NCBI RefSeq assembly: GCF_963924675.1
Contig: NC_089224.1
Coordinates: 48,217,158-48,281,157, forward strand
DNA: 64,000 bases
Reading direction: 5' to 3'
Origin: Phocoena phocoena
Lineage: Eukaryota; Chordata; Mammalia; Artiodactyla; Phocoenidae
Part shown: one piece after another, positions 24,471 to 37,019 of the stretch
How the letters are laid out: each line of letters begins with the position of its first letter
Position numbering within the stretch: the first letter of the stretch is position 1
Made by a program: the position numbers and the translations under genes
Notes under the pieces: model-generated
What the model saw: only the letters and a program-made list of their open reading frames with translations
Databases searched by the model: none
Told to the model about the DNA's origin: nothing

Positions 24471-25316
24471 CCACATCTTCTTTATCTATTCATCTGTTGA
24501 TGAACACTTGGGTTGCTTCCTCATCTTGGCTATTGTAAATAATGCTGCTATGAACATTGGGGTGCATGTATCTTTTCAAATTAGTGTTTTTGTTTTATTT
24601 GGATACACACCCAGGAGTGAGATTGCTGGGTCATATGGTAGTTCTATTTTTAGTTTTTTGGGAAACCTCCATACTATTTTCCACAGTGGCTGCACCAATT
24701 TATATTCCCACCAACAGTGTACGAGGGTTCCCTTTTCTCCATATCCTTGTTGACATTTGTTATTTGTGTTCTTTTTGATGGTAGCCATTCTGACAGGTAT
24801 GAGATAATACCTCATTATGGTTTTGATTTGCATTTCCCTGATGATTAATGATGCTGAGAATCTTTCTATGTGCCTGTTGGCCATCTGCATTTTCTCTTTG
24901 GAAAAATGTCTATTCAGTTCTTCTGCCCTTTTTTTTAATCAGGTTGTTTTTTGATATTGAGTTGTATGAGCTGTTTATATATGTTGGATATTAACCCCTT
25001 ATGGGTCATATGACTTGCAAATATTTTCTCCCATTCAGCAGGGTGTCTTTTCATTTTGTTGATGGTTTCCTCTGCTGTGCAAAAGCTTTTAAGTTTAATT
25101 AGGTCTGATTTGCTTATTTTTGCTTTTATTTCCCTTGCTTTGGGGGACAGATCCAAAAAATATTGCTACAATTTATTGTGATTGGTGTCAAGAAGTATTC
25201 TGCCTATGTTTTTCCTCTAGGAGCTTTATGGTTTCTAGTCTTCCATTTAGGTCTTTAAGCCATTTTAAGTTTATTTTTGTATATGGTGTTAGAGAATGTT
25301 CTGATTTTATTTTATT
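23960..25316 (-). mobile_element. 5'-truncated antisense L1 with internal microsatellite
   Basis: T-rich tail then attgaagtatagttgctgta (3' UTR, reverse strand), continuing through the ORF2 C-terminal region (attgctgggtcatatggtag, ggttttgatttgcatttccc) to about gagaatgttctgattttatt. The minus-strand 104-codon frame at 24576-24890 is an ORF2 remnant with the cysteine-containing C-terminal segment. Stops elsewhere show that the copy is dead. Confidence 0.9.
24411..24470. repeat. (TG)n(TA)n compound microsatellite
   Basis: About 18 TG units followed directly by about 12 TA units, with no interruption. It sits exactly where the L1 ORF2 reverse strand normally has a short tgtatatata stretch before ccacatcttc. 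Confidence 0.98.
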
Positions 25317-26392
25317 ACTGCCTTTCTTGAGCTCTCTATTCCTCTCCTGACCTTCCTTCTCCTTGTTGTTCCCTTTCTCTTAGGGCTCCCTTGAGCCCTC
25401 AGCTGGATATTTCAGCAAATATAGAGAGAAACCTACTCAGGGTGACTCTGCTGACCTTCATGGTAGCTACAGAAGCCCCTGGAAGGTGAAGGCATCAGGG
25501 CTGAGCTGAGTGGAATAAACCACACCTGCATGTGCTGCAAAAAGGAACGACCAATGCTCCCCATTCCCTGTGGAGCAGCCCAAGTAGAGGAGGCTGGGGT
25601 GGGGGGGTAGAAGGGCAGGTGTCAGGGAAAGAAGCCCTGCGTCATTCCCTGGTGGAGGCTGCAGGGTCAGAGAAGCTCTGCCTCCTAAAAGGAGTGACAG
25701 TTTGGAGACAGATCTCTAAGGTAAGGAATTCCACCCGGGCAACTGGGCAACTCTCCCAAAAGAAGAAAGAAACATAGTTTCTTTATCTTCAGTTTTTTAC
25801 TTTGTACACGAACACTCCATGATCTTTTCTTGATTCCTTTACGTGTCAAAGCTGTTATTCAGCATCTACTTCATTATTTTCTTTAAGTAAGTGCCTACTG
25901 ACTCCCTGGACAATGCCAGACACTTCCCATACTCTATCCTTTTTAATTGTTTGAATATATTTGATGAATGGAAAAGACAAAAGTGTGAATTTCTATGAAT
26001 CCTTCCTTATGTATTAAATCACCCTTGTTAATAACTGAACTTTCTATCATGCGAGTGATATTCAGATAATTTCATGCCCAGGATATCTCATTAACTCAGA
26101 TCTATTTTCTTAATGTACATTACACACACTCATTCCAAAAGTGGGAACCAAAATACAAAAATCTTTGGTGGGCTGTTAACATTAAAAATTAAATGGCCTT
26201 TTTTCAAAGAATATTCTTTCATTATAAACACTGCAAGTATAGGATTTAAAAGATGCCTAAAAATCTAAGCCATCACTATTAGTAAGAAACTTGATACAAG
26301 GCATTAAAAGATAATATGAGTAACTGGTTATTAGACTGTTATATGCAATTAACTCTTATCAGCCTCAACCAATAAAAGGCTTAAATCATATT
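25317..26392. other. Unique sequence, G-rich in part, no gene seen
   Basis: Contains a G-rich stretch at 25596-25615 (ggggt, then seven G, then tagaaggg). An 81-codon frame at 25532-25777 has no domain. Confidence 0.45.
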
Positions 26393-26406
26393 AAAATCAA
26401 CCAGTA

Positions 26407-26615
26407 GGGCTTCCCTATTGGCGCAGTGGTTGAGAGTCCGCCTGCCGATGCAGGGGGACGCGGGTTCGTGCCCCGGTCCGGGAAGATCCCACATGCCCCG
26501 GAGCGGCTGGGCCCGTGAGCCATGGCCGCTGAGCCTGCGCATCCGGAGCCTGTGCTCTGCAACGGGAGAGGCCACAACAGTGAGAGGCCCGTGTACCGCA
26601 AAAAAAAAAAAAAAA
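26407..26615 (+). mobile_element. CHR-type SINE, short form
   Basis: Starts gggcttccctattggcgcag and ends gtaccgc plus about 20 A. Duplication aaaatcaaccagta at 26393-26406 and 26616-26629. The A-box region carries tattggcgcag in place of tggtggcgcag. Confidence 0.97.
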
Positions 26616-26629
26616 AAAATCAACCAGTA

Positions 26630-27335
26630 AATTTTATGGCATACCGTCTATCTATCTGTTTAGATAATCTGTTTATACATTTATATGTTTTCTGTTTAGC
26701 ACAAGAACATTAGGAATCTGGACCCTCAAATACTTTACAGTTTTATTACAGAGGCAAGACCTAAACATATGGAAAAAAAGGAGAAATAAGTCGCTATTCA
26801 GATATCTAAATAGAAACCCATATAATGAAGGACTAAGTGATATGGCTCTCAAAATTTTTGTGCCCAAACATGATAAAAAATATATATAAAATACATTCAT
26901 CAGTCACCGTGGCAATGACTCAAGACCACAGGGCCTTGATGGGGTGGGATGGAGAGTATTATCTTGGAAAAGTATCAATGACTCATTTGTGTGGTGTTAT
27001 AACAGTCCCCACCAGCAGGGTGAACGCCCTCTGCCTTTGCCCAAACCCTGTCCTCCCCATGGTGAGTTCCTGGAATGGCTCAAGGACAACAGGAACTCAG
27101 AAAAGGTAGAGGTCACGTAATATCAGAACTTATGACAAGCTTTAATGGAATAGAACTTCCGCTGAACTTTTAAAGATGGTACAGCCTCAACTCTTTGGAA
27201 ATGAATACAATGCTTCATACTTTTCCTTTGGGATATAATCTGAGGCCTCTACGATCATGTGTCTGAAGTTTAGAGGATTTACCAATAGCATAGAACAAGT
27301 CTTTTCCCACATATGTGGAATATGAAACAGTTAAA
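26630..27335. other. Unique sequence, no gene seen
   Basis: A 90-codon plus-strand frame at 26837-27109 lacks a recognisable domain. Mixed composition, with a CCACC/AGGG stretch near 27008. Confidence 0.4.
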
Positions 27336-27339
27336 TTTA

Positions 27340-28520
27340 AATAATTTTTATATTTATCAAAATAATGCACGCACACCATTTAAAAAGACAAAAAAGGCTC
27401 AAAGATTTGTAACCAAACTACCAAACAATAGCGCAGTTTCCCTTCATCCTCCAATCCCCCTAAATAAGGCAATCAGTTTATCTTAGTAATCTATTCTGCT
27501 ATTTGCTCTGTTTTTCTAAATTATAAGTATGTTTTGCAGTTTTGCAATATCTTGATTCATCAAATCAAAGTAATACATATTCGCTTCTGATCATGTTAGT
27601 TGAGGGTTTTAGTTTTTTCACTTCTCATTACTTCTAATAAACTAAATTTCATCAATTCTAAGTTGAACTGTTTTCATACATTTTAATATCTCTGAAATTG
27701 ATAGGCACTTTGTAATGAATGTGTCATACATTCTTTTTTCTTCCTTACAGGTACCTATGATTAACGGTTCATCTTACAACTAAAGGTAACTCGGATTGAT
27801 AAAATAATTTTGTATTATATCCATATTCCATACTTCATTATTATGACTACAAAATGAGTGTGTACTGTGGAGCTAGGTAGTGACTTGATTACATTTTTTC
27901 TTCTATAATTTTTCACCTACACTGAAATAATTGTCCAATTGTTTTTTTTTGTCCAATTGTTTTTAACCTATACCTAATTTATCCTGAACATCTATAAAAT
28001 GCCTATCAATATAATTTTCTACACGATCCCAAACTATCAAGTAATCCTTAGTTTAATATTTTTGTAAATTTCCCTCTGGAACCCTGTACACCTTGCTGTC
28101 ATCTGGGCTGGGCGCTCTAGGTTTGGATTCAGCTGTCATCCTGGGACTTTTATCGCTTTCATCTTAAAAGTTTCCTTTGCCTTTCTCCTGTACTGAGTCA
28201 TCTGCTCACAGGATCTCATGTCTTGTTTTGTGGTCCACACCCACTAATAGCTCCCTTAGAAATCATTTTCACTTAGACTTTTGAAAGCATTGTTCTACTG
28301 TTTTCTAGTTTCTAATACTGCTGATGAGAAGACGGATATAATTCTGATTCCTAGTTCTCTGGAATATTGTAAGATTGCCCCAGTTTTCCTGAGATTTTGA
28401 AATTTCACCAGTTAGTATGCTTTGGTGTGGATCTTCTTTTTTTTTCACTTTACAGGCTCTAGATTTGTGTTACTCTCTGGCTCTTATCGGCCTGGCCCTT
28501 CATCCCTAGTTTTGCAGCTT
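27340..28520 (-). repeat. Probable old LINE-derived block
   Basis: The left side (aaaataatgcacgcacacca) resembles L1M-type 3' UTRs. The right side (gagaagacggatataattctg, atgctttggtgtggatcttc) resembles another widely dispersed old repeat. The middle is not recognised. A tandem 16-bp duplication (ttgtccaattgttttt) lies at 27931-27946 and 27949-27964. Confidence 0.4.
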
Positions 28521-29010
28521 CCAGTCAGTCACCTGTGACCCTTGAAGATTCTCACACCACGCTCTGCTTCATCACTCAGGTTTGTCAGCCTCAGCTTTCA
28601 GCCAAGTTTGATGCAAGCTAAGAATCGCATGTTTGAAAATAGTGAGTGTGTACCCCCGTCCCATGATTGTCTTCCCCAGAGACAACACGACAGGACTCAG
28701 AACTAAGCCAGTGTCTTCAGTTCTGTCTCTGAGATTCGTGTTCTCATCTGTGGCAGTCAGAACTCCTAAGTTCAATTCTAAGCAACAGCAGAGACTATTA
28801 ATACCTTTATCTACTCAGCAACATTAACTGTCATTTCAACTGATGATAGTAGTAATTGTTTTATGGCATTTGTTGAAAACCTAACTAATTTGAGACATAC
28901 CAGATGATTTTTACCAAGTCCTTTTGTCAACCAATGCAGAAGATACAGACTGACACACTGAGGAGGAAGAAGCGCAAATGTATACAGTAAAAACTACACG
29001 AAGAGGTAGA
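28521..29010. other. Unique sequence, no gene seen
   Basis: Overlapping 64-67 codon frames on opposite strands at 28572-28827 without domains. Confidence 0.4.
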
Positions 29011-29011
29011 A

Positions 29012-29245
29012 TAGTGTGATGGCTCAGAGGCCAGGCAGTGTCTTCAGATTTCCTCGGTGTGAGCTCTGTTTCTCACGTTTACTAGCTGCAGGATATTATG
29101 AAATTCACCTAACTCCTTTCAGCCTCAGTTTCCTCACCTGCCAAATGGTGGTAATAACAGTGCTTATATCATGCAGTTATCGTAAGGACTAAATGAGGTA
29201 AGTATACATGTTGCCTAGCAGAAATGGCAGCTAGCATACTACCGT
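29012..29245 (+). repeat. MIR SINE
   Basis: Landmarks: ctcagaggccaggcagtgtc, then agcctcagtttcctcacctg, ccaaatggtggtaataacag, and gtaaggactaaatgaggtaa. Confidence 0.8.
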
Positions 29246-31255
29246 CCTCGGCTGGCACTAATTCTGTGACTGAGCAAAGCGCTTACCCCAAGTCTTGTTT
29301 TAGAACAAATGGTTAAATGATATTAAAGTACTGCTCAGTGCCTGCACACGAAGTACTTAAGAAAAGTTATTTAGCTACACACACACATGCTACTCTTTAT
29401 CAAATACTTTGAGCTGACCTACCCAGGCCAGAGACAGTACCTCTGAGCCAAAATCCAGTGCCTTGTGCCCCATGGTTACCGCTACCGGATTCAGAGTAGC
29501 TCCACCCACCTTTTATTTTGGACATGAGCCCTTCTGTCACCTGATTTTTTTTCCTGGCATCCCTTTCAATTAAAAAAGAAGAATCTGTCCTCTCGATGAC
29601 TCATGGGCTGTATTTCTTTATTTTTCCACTGCACCACCCTTTGGCTCTGTTGGTATTTGGTCTCTCCTTTCCTGCACGTAAGTACCTGCTCTTCTCCATG
29701 CCCTTACTTTAATTCTAGCCTCCCTAGAGTTTCCTTTTCATTCTAATCACTGCCTTCATCCCACTTGTTTAAGCCACTTTCTTCCCTCCCCTGGGAACAC
29801 ATCCCAGCACCAAGAACCTGCGCCTGGTTGTGGCAGACTCCAGTTGAGAAATGATGGGTTAGCTGAATGTAGACTAATTCAAACCTGCAGGTCTCTTTTT
29901 ATGATGCTACTTTATCATCCCACGTGAAAGAAAAAGGTAAAAGAGGAAGTGGAACTGAATGATAAATGCAGCCAATAAAACAATAGCATCAAGTCCCCTG
30001 CTCCAGAAGGACACCAAATGACCCCCAAAAGACTTTTACTGAGGTTCAAAGAGTTCCCATTTCTGAAATACTAGGTACGATATTTTTTAACAGAGTAAAT
30101 AGAGCCCAAGAGATAGTAAGCCTTTTAAACACTTCTCTCCCTTCCCCTTCAGTTAAGAGGAGCCAACTTAATATATTTTTCTTCCAATTGAGCCCAGGGG
30201 ACCCCATTCACTACTGTGGGGCTATAAAAGGTATTTGGGAGTCTAACCAGCAGCAGAAGACAGATGGCAGGCTCTGCGGCAATCACAGGTTCATCCGAGG
30301 AGTGCTTATTAAGCCCGTTCCCTCTTCCAGAGTCTTCTGACACACGTCCCTTTTGAATCTGACCCCTTTCATTTTCGTGTGGCAACTTGCAGTCATGATG
30401 CCTTGGGGCGAGTTATAATAAGTTCATGTCCGAGATTACACATCTGATATTTATAAAAACACAAATACTCCAGACCTTTCTCCAGGCAGGAAATGACAAA
30501 TCTTTGGTAAGCTATTTTCAGGACTTAAAAAAAGAGGAAAAAGAAAGAAGTTGGTGATGAACTAACCGTTGAGAGTACAACGATGCTGCCTTACTGCATA
30601 TTGAAACCAGTCCCTTCTAACAAAAATGCCAAAAGCCATTATCTGTACAATTTAATACTGTGCAGTAAGTCCTTGGCAATCCCCAGTAATCTGCAGCATT
30701 ACATAGTACTGCACCGGACGGGACATGAGATAATACGGAATGACTTAATTAGACTCGGGGATGCCGGCATATCGTGACTCTGTAAGTCCAACTTCGTTAT
30801 TTCTCAATGACTTCCAGTTGGAAAATATAACCTTAGGTGATAACATTTCCTCAACTTTTATGTATCTCCTTTTATTATATCAGAGGATCGTGGTGGTGCT
30901 GGAGGTGGTGGCCAGTGGCAGTTCTCGTATGTTTTCTTTTAAAAAGTACTCAACTTTAGCGTTTGCCAGAAAGCATTATTTAAACCTCGGAGATACAAAG
31001 TCCCCCAAAGCAATGCTGCACTTTTAGTGTTAAAAGCACAGATTTTTAATCACATTTACCTCTGGTATGAATGGGAGAAACAAAGACAGAGATTCACTGT
31101 GATATCTTGGTACGTGATCACCTTTTGTAAAAAGCTCAGTCTTGCCTCTGTGAAGCCAAGCTATTCAGAACCAGCTATTTCAGCAAAAGGTTTTAAGTTG
31201 ATAAAATACATGACTAAGAACCATAATTCCTTGTGCTATTACTTTAAAAAAATTT
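29246..31255. other. Unique block, candidate conserved noncoding DNA
   Basis: Two kilobases with no repeat I recognise, unusually long for this window. The part at 30560-30780 keeps several CpGs (accggacggg, gccggc) in AT-rich surroundings and has a TTAATTA homeodomain-type core at 30745-30751. No exon or open frame with a domain is visible. Confidence 0.4.
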
Positions 31256-31259
31256 CATT

Positions 31260-31800
31260 CTTTTTTCTATTTTTATTTTGAAGAATTCAAACATATAGAA
31301 AATTTGAAAGAATTGTGTATCATTACATTAAGATTTTTCCATATGCACTTTATTTAAATGTATATGCATCCATGTATTGATATGCATCAAACATGTAAAT
31401 ACGTATTAAACACCATCATCACATCTAACGCAAATGACAATAATTCCCTAATTTCATCTACTATCTAACTCCTAATAAATTTTTCTTAATTGTTATCCAA
31501 ATATTTGTTGGTTTGTTTTTACATAGCTTGTTTATTTGAACCAGAATCCAATCAAAGTTCACATTTGCTTTTGGTTGTTATGTTCCTATAGTTTCTTTTA
31601 ATTTAGAACAGTCCTCACAGATGTTTTGTTAATTTGTTGGGTTTTTAAAGATCTTGACTTTCTCAAGACAGTGACATTAGTGACATTGAGTACAATCATT
31701 TAATTAAGGTATAATGGACTGATCTCCCCATGGTAAGTACATTTCCCCTTTTTGTTATTACATTTAAAAATCTGTATCTATTTTGATTATTAATTATTAA
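31260..31800 (-). repeat. Old LINE-type fragment
   Basis: Wording such as aaacatatagaaaatttgaaa, gaaccagaatccaatcaaag and tttggttgttatgttcctat matches a dispersed old repeat that I associate with L1M 3' UTRs. The SINE at 31847 lies just beyond it. Confidence 0.55.
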
Positions 31801-31846
31801 ATTAATTATATAAATTATTAATATATTGTGTATAAATCATTACCAA

Positions 31847-32053
31847 GGGCTTCCCTGGTGGCGCAGTGGTTGAGAGTCCGCCTGCCGATGCATGGGACAC
31901 GGGTTCGTGCCCCGGTCCGGGAAGATCCCACATGCCATGGAGCGGCTGGGCCCGTGAGCCATGGCCGCTGAGCCTGCGCGTCCGGAGCCTGTGCTCCGCA
32001 GCGGGAGAGGCCACAACAGTGAGAGGCCCGCTTACCGCAAAAAAAAAAAAAAA
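31847..32053 (+). mobile_element. CHR-type SINE, short form
   Basis: Starts gggcttccctggtggcgcag and ends cttaccgc plus an A-tail. Duplication aaatcattaccaa at 31834-31846 and 32054-32066 is exact. Confidence 0.97.
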
Positions 32054-32069
32054 AAATCATTACCAATTT

Positions 32070-34239
32070 ATCTTGCTTGAGAATTTTTTACCTCACATCC
32101 ATGGATAAGCTTGGAGGATGTACATGAAATCTTTAAAATTGCTTGCAAAGTGTTATGTATATACCTATGCCTAGGGAATATGAAATTCATGCAATTTTCA
32201 AAGGGGATAAAGACACAAAAGTGACTAAGAACAATGGTTGCAGGTCAGTGTCTTCATTCTTGAATTATGTTGTAATGCCACCCATTTTGCCGTCTCCTTA
32301 CTCTGGCAAGTTGGTGCTCCCTACACTGACTGGAACCTCTCAATAAAGCTAATGATTTACTGACATGTGGACTCACTGTCACAATTAATGAACTCATCAC
32401 TTTGGGACCATAAAGCTGTACGACCCATTCCTATTATGACCATGATATATACTAAAACATATAGGTTGATACTTTACAAAGACATTTTAAAAGCTTTATT
32501 GAAACAGCAACATGGCATGCAGGTGTAGCAAGGGGAAATAGGAGGAGGGAGTCCATGAGAGGAGGGGAGACGGGAGAGGGAGAGGCAGCCAAATACTGTG
32601 ATCTAAGCTGATCTCAGTAGTGATAAAAGGAAGGGAGATGTAGAGAAGGCAGAAGAAGGAAGGGGAAAAGGGGAGGAGGGAAGAGAAGGGCACAGAAATC
32701 GATCAAATACAAGCAAGTGAGAAGCAGCGTGGCAGGCCTTCTCCTCTTACAACCCATGTGGATTCCCATAAAACACTAGCTTGGTCACCCTCCTCTTATC
32801 ATTAGTCTTCCATTGGGTCTTATTTATTATCATGTGACTTTACTGTGCAAAGTTCTGCTCTTGGGGTGTGGGAGAAGGGGGTGCAGGGCTCAGTTCAGAT
32901 CCCCCTCTGGATCCCACTGAATGTTCCTGGGCCGGTTCACTGGAAAGACCTCAAACATTCCCACAGGCTTCTCCCTTTCCAGTAAGTCCAAGATGGGCCC
33001 AGCCTTCCAGTAGGTACCACCAGGAGAGCCACCACCAGACTATGCGTCTCCTGTATGCAAATGTGGAGAAAGGCGACCTATCAGGGCAGATGAACTGGAC
33101 GAAGGAACCCACTCTGGACAGACAGTCCCACTGGTTCTCAGTTTGGCCACCAGAGCCCGGCAGGATCTTGGCTCTCCTCACCCTGGTGGCTGGGCACCAT
33201 TACACCATTACTGTTACTTCAGCCTACCAAGCAAAAGACCCCAATAAGTAGATTCAGGGAAAACAATTCAGGGAAGAACTTCTCTTTCCTCTGTTTCCAA
33301 CATTAGAGGAAACCTGAAGAATCCAGGCTTATAAACATACTCCTGCTAAGTATCCCACTCCACTAATAAAGTGGAGTCTTTTTGACTTTAAGAAAAAACA
33401 CTGGGATTCAGATGATTTGGGGCGTGAAATTTCAGGTTGGCCATTACAGGTATTTCATTTATATTGGTTCATTTATCCCCAATAATGCCTCTGTGTTTTA
33501 TAATGAAAACCGCAGCACAGGAACTCTTTCTGTTTGCCCATGCAGCTGGGTAACAACTTAGATTCATGGTTCTGAGTCTGGGAACTGATTTTTCCTATTA
33601 GCTTTAGGAAATATTTTCCCCATTATTTCAAGTTTAGCACAGTTTGATGTGGCTATTACAGTATATCAGCCCCTCCTCCACTCTACCCCCAACCCATTTT
33701 GGGCCGATTAGAAGCACCGTATTCCTTATTTAGTACCTGCAAATCTTTCCGTTGTAGGGTCTATATATGTAACTCTTGCAGTGTCTAGAACTAAGACCCA
33801 CTCTTTGGGCAGGAGGTAATGCATCCTGACAGTAACTAGTTAAGCAGAAATTATTTTCCTTCCTGTATGGGGCCAGGGCCCATATTACAATCCTGCAGAG
33901 GGGAAGAATGACCAAAGACCACATGAGGTTCTCAGAATCTGATTTTCCCCACGCTTCTTCATATGCTCACTCTGGCACAGCCTGAGACAAACCGTGAGGA
34001 CAGCAGAGTTCATCTACTTAGCCACCGAGCTCTTTATGTGTGACTTTCAGTATTTTCCTCTGAGCCAGGAACCTGGGGTCCCCTTGTTAACAGGAGCCCC
34101 ATTGCACTGGGCTGGCCCAGGCAACTTCCTTTTTAAGATCATGGCTGCCTGTCTAATCAGTTAACGTGGTTTTACAAGTTAACTAGTCTCTAGTTAAATA
34201 CATCTGCCTCCACTGTGGTAGATACTACAGGTTTTCTAG
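32070..34239. other. Mostly unique sequence, no gene proven
   Basis: Contains the polypurine tract at 32525-32690. A 127-codon plus-strand frame at 32868-33251 ends in LVAGHHYTITVTSA, superficially like the end of a fibronectin type III fold. There is no splice context, upstream frame or family match that I can confirm, so it is left unannotated as a gene. Confidence 0.4.
32525..32690. repeat. Polypurine tract
   Basis: The plus strand is strongly A/G-biased over about 165 bp, with stretches such as ggaggaggga, ggaggggagacgggagaggg and gaaggaaggggaaaagggga. It is interrupted at about 32590-32615. Low-complexity composition, not a transposon. Confidence 0.75.
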
Positions 34240-34472
34240 ACTAGGAGACTGTAAACTACAGCCTGTGGACCAAGTCCAGCTTACAGCCTGTTTTTTGTTT
34301 TTTAATAAAGTTTTGTTGGGACACCTGTTTATTTACAAACTGTGGCTGCTTATATACCACAGTGTGATGAGCAGGATGGGTACTTGTGTCAGAGACTGTA
34401 TCACATGGCCTATAAAGCCTGAAACATCTGCTTTCTTGCCTTTTACAGAAAAAATTTGCCAACCAACCCTGA
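34240..34472. mobile_element. hAT-type MITE, family not named
   Basis: The left part has gactgtaaactacagcctgt and gtggaccaagtccagcttac. The right end has cttttacagaaaaaatttgc and terminates ccaaccaaccctg. The order is that of a dispersed palindromic-ended DNA element with gccaaact-type termini. Overlapping frames of 76-105 codons are shadows. Confidence 0.6.
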
Positions 34473-34831
34473 TCAATATAACAGCTATTCCTTTCTTCCT
34501 TTTTGATGTACAGAACCCAAGCCATTCTGGCATTTTGTTACTTCCAATTGATTCCATCCTCACCGGTATATCCTCCTTATGAATATATCTGGGTACTGCC
34601 TGGCATATCCCAACTTAAAGGAGTGATTCCAGCAGTAGAAACTATAGGCAACTTCTAAGGCTGGCGTGATAACATGATAACCTGCTGCCTGCTGGCTGTG
34701 CACACTTGTGAACCTCTCCACTGTGAGTGTGATCTGGCCCCAGTTTCTGAATGTCATTTGCATTCACATAGACTAAGAATCCATGGGAGAGTTATTTCCT
34801 GTTTTCACCTTTCTGCAGAATGATGAAGTGG

Positions 34832-35097
34832 GAGACATTGACTCTGGGGTCAGAAAGACCTGAATTGTATTCCAGGTTCAGTAACTTCCTGGCTGTGTGA
34901 CTTTTGGCTAGTTATTAACCTCTCTGGGGCACAGTCCGCTCATCCCTAAAGAAAGTGCTCAGTATATAATTGTGCTATGTTTGAGGAAGGATGTGAAAAA
35001 GGAAGGTGTCAACTTTTTACAAAGTTTCTGAGAGATAAAAATGAGTTGTTAGGAGGAAATGTCTGGCATTTAGTACTCCCTCAATAAATACTCTTTT
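34832..35097 (+). repeat. MIR SINE with internal insertion
   Basis: The 5' half is clear: ggggtcagaaagacctgaat, cttcctggctgtgtgacttt, taacctctctggggcacagt. The 3' half ends ggcatttagtactccctcaa taaatact. About 100 bp between them are diverged. Confidence 0.75.
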
Positions 35098-36020
35098 TCT
35101 TCTTTTCCCAGCTGGTTATACTCTAATCCTGACACCTCCAATTCCTCAGTAACTACGACTGGCCTTGAATCCCGAAGACTGAGAACTTGCCTGCTACCCT
35201 GGTTTCCTATTAACTGCTTTGCTTACCATTTGATCATACTGCTCTGCACCCTATTTATTTCAGGGAATTCTAGCCTCCAAGACGGCAAGCTGGGCCAGAC
35301 CTCTGCTGATTACCTGCTGTTCACATGCTCTAGCCCTGCCCGGGATATGAACTTCGTCTGAACTTTCTAATTAACGGTTCTTGGGGAGTTATCTGAAGCT
35401 TCCTTTAGGGACTGATCATCCAAATCCAGATCTTTCTTGGGATTAATATCCCATTTATCAAATGACTAGTTCCTGACTTGGGTAATGTTCCAGTGCCCAC
35501 TACTAGCTTGAACCTGCCTGTTCCAAGCCCTGCTTCTGAGTCTCAGTCCTACTGTTCTCTTCCATTTGTTCCAGTTTCCCCGGGCCCACAGCCTACCCCA
35601 CACAATTCTTATTATTTATGTATATGATTCTTGAAATATGGATGTGAGATCTTGTATGATCAACATTTATTGGCTGTAAAGAGTAAAGGCACATCCTTGT
35701 ATGAAAGGGCAGAATCTCACCTAAAAGATAAAGTCATTCTTAGTATCTACAGGTATGTGTTTTGGATTATGGAAGAGAATTTAAAGAGATTCCCTTGGAG
35801 ATGGAAGTGTCTGTGTGTCTGTGTATGTCAGAGGATGGGGGGGGTTGTCTTTTGGCTTTGAGCCTAATAGTGGCAAGAATCCAGTAGACAGCTCCTCAGT
35901 TGTGGGTATAAAGACAGGAAACAAAGAGTCCACATAAGGTACTTATGAGATGGTTCAAGCTCCTTGGGGCTGGAGTAGATATTTCAAGATAGCGGGTTGG
36001 GAAAGCCAGTCCCTAGGATT
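35098..36020. other. Unique sequence, no gene seen
   Basis: No element recognised. A 76-codon frame at 35631-35861 runs through a short TG-rich stretch. Confidence 0.4.
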
Positions 36021-36024
36021 CATA

Positions 36025-36112
36025 CTCGCTGCTGTACCTTCACCTAGAGCAGTGTCTGGCATATTATAGGTGCTTAGTAAATATTTGTTGAGCAAATGAA
36101 TGAATGATAGCC
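36025..36112 (+). repeat. L2 LINE 3' tail
   Basis: Typical terminal wording: gagcagtgtctggcatatta, then taggtgcttagtaaatattt, with (ATGA)n at the end. Confidence 0.75.
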
Positions 36113-37015
36113 TAACAGCCTCTAGTTTTTAAGCTGGCTTCTGCTACCTGAGGAACAGATAGCAGAAGGGTCTTGATATGGAAGGGTCTTGACTTGTTCA
36201 GGTATAAATATGAAATCAGTTTTCATTTTCCAGTAATTACTCCCAATGGGTATAGAGCTTCATGCCAGTTCTTAGAGTGTAATCTGTTTCATTTTAGAAC
36301 TTGAGTCTCATATTTAATTCCAAGCTCTGTTCTTCTCCTCTTGCTCACTTCCCCTACAGCCCTGGCTAGATGACTTGGGGTAAAATCTGATCTCTCATCC
36401 AATTCACAAATCAGCTTTGGACCCCATGCTCTTATTACCCTATGATGGAGTAGGATGAAGGGAAAACACTGCCTGTGGTGACTTCATTGTTGTCATTTCT
36501 GGGTCTAACACTGAATGGCATAGGATCTACGTATGTGGCTGACTTCTGAATCCTAATTCTTTTTGTGGGGTACATGCCTTAGTTTAGGGAGAAGATCCTA
36601 TTGTGGCCTTTTGCTCCACAGTCCCTTTATGAGAGATCCATCTTAGGCTTGAGCTCTTCCTTACCCTATCTCAAGCCTCTACCATGGCTAGTAGCTTGGG
36701 CAGGGGGATGGCAGGGGAAAGAGATTCTTCAAGATGGCTCAAGCCCAGCCATCTTCTTTGGTGTCCATATGATGTATGGTGAACTCAGCCTCAACACATC
36801 AAACTGTGTGAATGCAGGACTCCTCTTGGCTGTCATTTACCACAGTTTTGCCATCTTGCTCTTGCTACTTTCTCCACCCTGCTACAGCACGAGGCAAACC
36901 CAGTTCTCTGGCAGAGCAACTTTCGAGAAAGAGATCAACTCTACTCCCTGACACAATAGGCAAATCAAGCAGTGATTCTATTTAAATGTATGACTTAATG
37001 AGATCTAACCACCAC
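36113..37015. other. Unique sequence, no gene seen
   Basis: A 116-codon plus-strand frame at 36601-36951 has a hydrophobic patch (AILLLLLS) but no recognised domain and no promoter or splice context. Confidence 0.4.
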
Positions 37016-37019
37016 AGGG

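Noticed and set aside
27008..27032. Second CTCF-like site (ccaccagcagggtg)
   Set aside because: Only the first half of the core fits. The GGCGC part is missing, unlike the site at 63291.
33055..33062. ATGCAAAT octamer (POU-type site)
   Set aside because: An 8-bp match is expected by chance about once or twice per 64 kb on both strands, and nothing else nearby supports a promoter.
36601..36951. 116-codon plus-strand frame with a hydrophobic patch
   Set aside because: No family recognised and no supporting context. A frame of this length is expected by chance in 64 kb over six frames.
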